Positions 6,145-9,350 of a DNA stretch of 9,350 bases are shown here, in pieces; position 1 is the stretch's first letter, and the number at the start of each line of letters is the position of its first letter. The translations under genes and the position numbers were made by a program. Below the pieces are notes generated by a model that did no database searches, was not told the DNA's origin, and saw nothing but the letters and a program-made list of their open reading frames with translations. Source of the DNA: Bauldia sp. Its GTDB lineage: Bacteria > Pseudomonadota > Alphaproteobacteria > Rhizobiales > Kaistiaceae. The DNA is taken from the NCBI GenBank assembly GCA_020442095.1, contig JAGRKY010000082.1, positions 1-9,350 of the forward strand, read 5' to 3'.

Positions 6145-7656
6145 ATGGAGAGGCCGATGAAACCGTATATCCGGATCCTGGGGGCCGCGGCATGGCTGAC
6201 ACTGTCCGCCGGACCGCTCCTGGCCGAGGAAGTCACCATTACCTTCGTCCAGACCAATGACATCGATCGGATGGAGGAAAAGGACGGCCGCGGCGGCTTC
6301 GCCAAGCTCGCCACCGTCGTCAATGCCGAGCGCGCCAAGGGACCGACCTTCTTCGTCCATTCCGGCGATACGCTGTCGCCCTCCCTCCTCTCGGGCCTCG
6401 ACAAGGGTGCCCACATCATCGATATCCTCAATCACATGGATGTCGACGTGATGGTCCCCGGCAATCACGAGTTCGATTTCGGCCCCGAGGTGTTCCGCAC
6501 CCGCATCGGCGAAGCCACCTTCCCGATCGTCGTCAGCAATATGACCGAGCCGGACGGTGCCGCGCCGGCCCATACCATCGACACCAAGGTTGTCGACATC
6601 GCTGGCGTCAAGGTCGGCTTCTACGGCCTGACCACCGAGGACACTGTCGAGGTCTCGAGCCCCGGCGACATCGTCATCGCCCCGGCCGTCGAGGTCGGCA
6701 TCGGCAAGGCGAAGCAGCTCCGCGAGGCGGGCGCAGACATCGTCGTCGCGGTCGTCCACACGCCGGTCGACGATGATATGGCCCTGGCACGCGCCGGTGC
6801 CGGCGATCTCATCCTGACCGGCCATGACGAGCATCTGCTCGCCTTCTTCAACGGCCGCGCCGCGATGACCGAATCCGAGTCGCAGGCGAACTACGTCGTG
6901 ATCACCCGGCTGGTTGTCGACAAGGAGGAGAAGGATGGCGGCGGCTTCAAGGTGTCCTGGCATCCGGAATTCGAGATCGTCGACACCGCCTCGATCGCGC
7001 CTGACCCGGAGATCGCCGCCCTCGTCCAGACCTATACCGACAAGCTCGATACCGAGCTGAAGGTCGAGATCGGTACGACATCCACGCCCCTCGACAGCCG
7101 CCGGGCGGTGGTCCGCGGCGAGGAAGCCGCGATCGGCAACCTGATCGCCGACGCCATGCGGAACGCGGTCGGCTCCGACATTGCCATCACCAATGGCGGC
7201 GGCATCCGCGCCGATCGCGAATATGAAGCCGGCACCAGGCTCACCCGCGGCGATATCCTTGCCGAGCTGCCCTTCGGCAACAAGACGGTGAAGCTCGAAT
7301 TGACCGGCGCCGATATCCGCGCCGCCCTCGAAAACGGCTTCAGCCAGGTCGAGGAAGGCGCCGGGCGGTTCCCGCAGGTTTCCGGCCTGACGGTCGAGGT
7401 CAGCCTGGGCCGCTCTCCCGGCGAGCGGGTGTCGACGATCATGATCGACGGCGAGCCGCTCGACGACGCCCGCACCTACACCGTGGCGACCAACGACTAC
7501 ATGGCACAGGGCGGCGACGGCTACGTGGCCTTCGAGAACGGCAAGATGCTGATCAACCCGATCGACGCCACGCTGATGGCCTCGCAGGTGATCGACTACA
7601 TCGCGGGCAAAGGCACGATCGAGCCCAAGGTCGAGGGAAGGATCAAGGTCCTCTGA
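6145..7656 (+). CDS. Secreted 5'-nucleotidase / bifunctional metallophosphoesterase
   Basis: The family removes phosphate from nucleotides and related esters in the periplasm, using two metal ions. I start at ATG 6145 (503 residues), which has GGAGG 8 bases upstream and opens directly into a signal peptide (hydrophobic residues 9-26, likely cleavage after LLA at 27); a TTG at 6094 would add 17 residues with no function I can see. The metallophosphoesterase domain (about 30-240) has TND-I-D (37-41), SGDT (73-76), GNHEFDFG (106-113), the metal histidine H205 in VVAVVHTP, and GHDEH (226-230). The C-terminal substrate domain (about 300-490) has NGGGIRAD, ELPFGNKTV, GRFPQVSGL and NDYMAQGGDGY. Motif I normally reads D-x-H; here it is D39-x-D41, and position 229 is Glu where UshA has Gln. 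Exact substrate is unknown; UshA-, CpdB- and SoxB-like enzymes share this architecture. Confidence 0.88.
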   Translation: MERPMKPYIRILGAAAWLTLSAGPLLAEEVTITFVQTNDIDRMEEKDGRGGFAKLATVVNAERAKGPTFFVHSGDTLSPSLLSGLDKGAHIIDILNHMDVDVMVPGNHEFDFGPEVFRTRIGEATFPIVVSNMTEPDGAAPAHTIDTKVVDIAGVKVGFYGLTTEDTVEVSSPGDIVIAPAVEVGIGKAKQLREAGADIVVAVVHTPVDDDMALARAGAGDLILTGHDEHLLAFFNGRAAMTESESQANYVVITRLVVDKEEKDGGGFKVSWHPEFEIVDTASIAPDPEIAALVQTYTDKLDTELKVEIGTTSTPLDSRRAVVRGEEAAIGNLIADAMRNAVGSDIAITNGGGIRADREYEAGTRLTRGDILAELPFGNKTVKLELTGADIRAALENGFSQVEEGAGRFPQVSGLTVEVSLGRSPGERVSTIMIDGEPLDDARTYTVATNDYMAQGGDGYVAFENGKMLINPIDATLMASQVIDYIAGKGTIEPKVEGRIKVL

Positions 7657-7673
7657 TCGAGGCGCACGCCTGA

Positions 7674-7703
7674 GCCGTCGTCGCCTTACTCCGCGGCGAC
7701 GGC
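7674..7703. terminator. Long GC hairpin at the convergent nucleotidase/oxidoreductase junction
   Basis: Bases 7674-7684 (GCCGTCGTCGC) pair with 7693-7703 (GCGGCGACGGC) over 11 positions with one T-G wobble, around an 8-base loop. The loop includes most of the oxidoreductase stop codon (7688-7686 on the - strand), and the nucleotidase stop lies 17 bases to the left. A T-run is absent on both strands. It is the strongest of the three stop-overlapping hairpins in the window and could stabilise or end both transcripts. Confidence 0.4.
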
Positions 7704-9350
7704 AGCCGGCGCGCGCGGGGAGAGGAACGCCTCGAGGCGATTGGCCTTTTCCGCAGCCGCCTTCTCGGCCGCCGCGACCCGGATATGCCCATAGCCGCGG
7801 ATCAGCTCCGGATAGCGGGCGAGCGCCACGGCTGCGGCGTGATTGCCGGCGTTGAGCCCGCCGGCGATCTGCTGCAGGGTCTCGCGATACTCGGCGAGCA
7901 ACCGGCGTTCGAGGCGACGGTCCGGCGACCGTCCGAACGGGTCGAGCGGCGTTCCGCGCAGCCGCTTGAGGCCCGCCAGGACGCGGAAGCCGGTGCGCAT
8001 CCACGGTCCGAAGTTCGACTTGACGAGGTGGCCGGTCTTCGGATCGGTGCGGGCGAAGAGCGGCGGCGCCAGATGGAATTCGAGCTTGTCCCATGATGCG
8101 AATTCGCCGCGAAGCTGGCGCTCGAAGGAAGCATCGGTGAACAGCCGCGCCACCTCGTATTCGTCCTTGGCGGCCATCAGCTTGAACAGGCCGCGGGCGG
8201 CGGCAACCGAGAGATCGTCGCGCCCGGGCATGGCCCGCTGCTCCGCGACCCGGATCTCGGCGACAGCCTCCGCATACCGCTTCGCATAGGCGGCATTCTG
8301 GTAGCCGGTCAGGAACGCGACCCGGCGTTCGATCAGCGTATCGATGTCCTGCGGGCCGGGTTCGATGGTCCGTCCCGCCCTGCGTTCCGCCGCCTCGGTG
8401 ACGGCCTTGCGATCGACAGCCGCCCGCCGCCCCCAGGCAAAGGCCGCCTTGTTCATCGCGATGTCGACGCCGTTCAGTTCGATCGCCCGTTCGATCGCCG
8501 CGGCCGAAACGGGGATCGCGCCCGACTGGAGCGCCAGCCCGAGCATGAACATGTTGGTCGCGATCGAATCGCCGAGCAGCGCGGTGGCGATGCGCGTCGC
8601 CTCGATGACATCGGTCTGTCCCGCTCCGGCCCGCTCGGTGATCGCCTGGATCAGCCGGCGCGTCGGCAGCGTCAGGTCGGGATCATGCGTGAACTCGCCC
8701 GGATAGGTCTCGTGGGTGTTGACGAAGGCGTGGGTGCGGCCGGGATTGATCGCGGCGAGCGCGCGTGCGGAGCCGGCGACCACCATGTCGCAGGCAAGCA
8801 GCGCATCGGCGCCGCCGGCCGCCACCCGGATCGCGGTGATCCCGGCCGGGGTCGGCGCGATCCGGATATGGCTCGTCACCGGCCCGCCCTTCTGGGCGAG
8901 GCCGGCCATGTCGATCGCCCCGACGCCCTTGCCCTCAAGATGCGCGGCCATGGCGATCAGCGCGGCGATGGTGACGACGCCGGTGCCGCCGACGCCGGTC
9001 ACGAGGATCGCATAATCCCCATCGAGCTCCGGCAGCACCGGCGCGGGAAGATCGAAATCGGTGTCGATGCTGCGCGCGTGCGGCCGGGGGCCGTGGACCG
9101 TCACAAAGCTCGGGCAGAAGCCTTTCAGGCAGGACATATCCTTGTTGCACGAGCTCTGGTCGATCGCCCGCTTGCGACCGAACTCGGTCTCGCGCGGCAC
9201 GATCGCGACGCAATTCGACTGGACCCCGCAATCGCCGCAGCCTTCGCAGACGAGCTCGTTGATCACGACGCGACGATCGGGATCGGCGAGCTTGCCGCGC
9301 TTGCGACGACGGCGCTTCTCCGCCGCGCAGGTCTGGTCGTAGATCAGCAC
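7686..9350 (-). CDS. Indolepyruvate ferredoxin oxidoreductase family protein, C-terminal part
   Basis: The family oxidatively decarboxylates aryl-pyruvates such as indolepyruvate to the aryl-acetyl-CoA, passing electrons to ferredoxin, in aromatic amino-acid breakdown. Only the last 554 residues are in the window; the single-chain form is about 1150-1170 residues, so the N-terminal thiamine-diphosphate domains lie beyond the right edge. Visible, in order: a basic patch (RRRRKRGK), a ferredoxin-like segment with cysteines in CEGCGDCGVQSNC (fragment residues 35-47) and CNKDMSCLKGFCP (68-80), then the pyruvate-ferredoxin-oxidoreductase gamma domain (about 110-315) with GVGGTGV at 119-125 and GLAQKGGPVTSHIRI, then a C-terminal domain (about 345-545) of the type I know as DUF6537. 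The stop is TAA at 7688-7686. The gamma and ferredoxin parts being in one chain points to the fused proteobacterial enzyme and not the two-subunit archaeal IorA/IorB. The substrate could be another 2-oxo acid. Confidence 0.88.
   Translation of the reverse strand: MLIYDQTCAAEKRRRRKRGKLADPDRRVVINELVCEGCGDCGVQSNCVAIVPRETEFGRKRAIDQSSCNKDMSCLKGFCPSFVTVHGPRPHARSIDTDFDLPAPVLPELDGDYAILVTGVGGTGVVTIAALIAMAAHLEGKGVGAIDMAGLAQKGGPVTSHIRIAPTPAGITAIRVAAGGADALLACDMVVAGSARALAAINPGRTHAFVNTHETYPGEFTHDPDLTLPTRRLIQAITERAGAGQTDVIEATRIATALLGDSIATNMFMLGLALQSGAIPVSAAAIERAIELNGVDIAMNKAAFAWGRRAAVDRKAVTEAAERRAGRTIEPGPQDIDTLIERRVAFLTGYQNAAYAKRYAEAVAEIRVAEQRAMPGRDDLSVAAARGLFKLMAAKDEYEVARLFTDASFERQLRGEFASWDKLEFHLAPPLFARTDPKTGHLVKSNFGPWMRTGFRVLAGLKRLRGTPLDPFGRSPDRRLERRLLAEYRETLQQIAGGLNAGNHAAAVALARYPELIRGYGHIRVAAAEKAAAEKANRLEAFLSPRAPAAVAAE

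Noticed and set aside
6147..6159. Second in-frame ATG at 6157 as nucleotidase start
   Set aside because: Its purine block GGAGAGG is only about 3 bases away, which is too close; the signal peptide works from either ATG, so 6145 is preferred, with some doubt.
5923..8094. A 723-codon open frame on the - strand, antisense to the whole nucleotidase gene
   Set aside because: It covers a well-supported gene in full and runs into the oxidoreductase in another frame. Its product is a low-complexity string rich in Asp, Gly, Val and Arg with no recognisable domain. Long antisense open frames are expected in GC-rich DNA.
1..9350. Mobile element, prophage, defence system or CRISPR array
   Set aside because: Every long gene is a recognisable core-type family, codon use looks even, and no terminal inverted repeats, integrase, transposase or spaced direct repeats are visible.

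Overview
The window is a GC-rich stretch of what looks like an ordinary chromosome of an alphaproteobacterium, most likely Hyphomicrobiales (Rhizobiales). That placement rests on protein style: an outer-membrane barrel of the BBP2_2 type, the single-chain indolepyruvate ferredoxin oxidoreductase, and an alphaproteobacterial-looking ferrochelatase. It is inference, not a database result. I see no insertion sequence, phage gene, tRNA, rRNA, CRISPR array or compositional island, and no clear new multi-gene system.

Layout, left to right. (1) Cell-envelope genes: the 3' part of galU (+, cut by the left edge), a convergent 501-residue outer-membrane beta-barrel protein (-), then divergently kdsD (+), an arabinose-5-phosphate isomerase with all four catalytic residues. 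UDP-glucose and the Kdo precursor both feed surface polysaccharide and lipopolysaccharide. (2) A membrane-microdomain pair on the - strand: an SPFH/stomatin protein (QmcA-like) followed by a short NfeD protein, translationally coupled through a GTGA overlap. (3) hemH (-), ferrochelatase, with no visible Shine-Dalgarno sequence and a possible leaderless start. (4) Divergent from hemH, a secreted 5'-nucleotidase/metallophosphoesterase (+) whose first metal motif is D-x-D instead of D-x-H and whose leader can fold over its own ribosome binding site. (5) Convergent with it, the C-terminal 554 residues of an indolepyruvate ferredoxin oxidoreductase (-), running off the right edge.

The genes are tightly packed: convergent gaps are 15, 16 and 29 bases, and the three gaps that can hold promoters are 159 to 231 bases. 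Each convergent junction has a GC-rich hairpin overlapping a stop codon, without a U-tract. The most interesting signals are non-coding or at residue level: the hairpin that masks the nucleotidase Shine-Dalgarno and its competing alternative, the altered metal ligands of the same enzyme, a weak Pho-box-like repeat in its upstream region, an AT-rich palindrome upstream of the SPFH gene, and the possible leaderless hemH start. All regulatory calls are pattern-based and untested.
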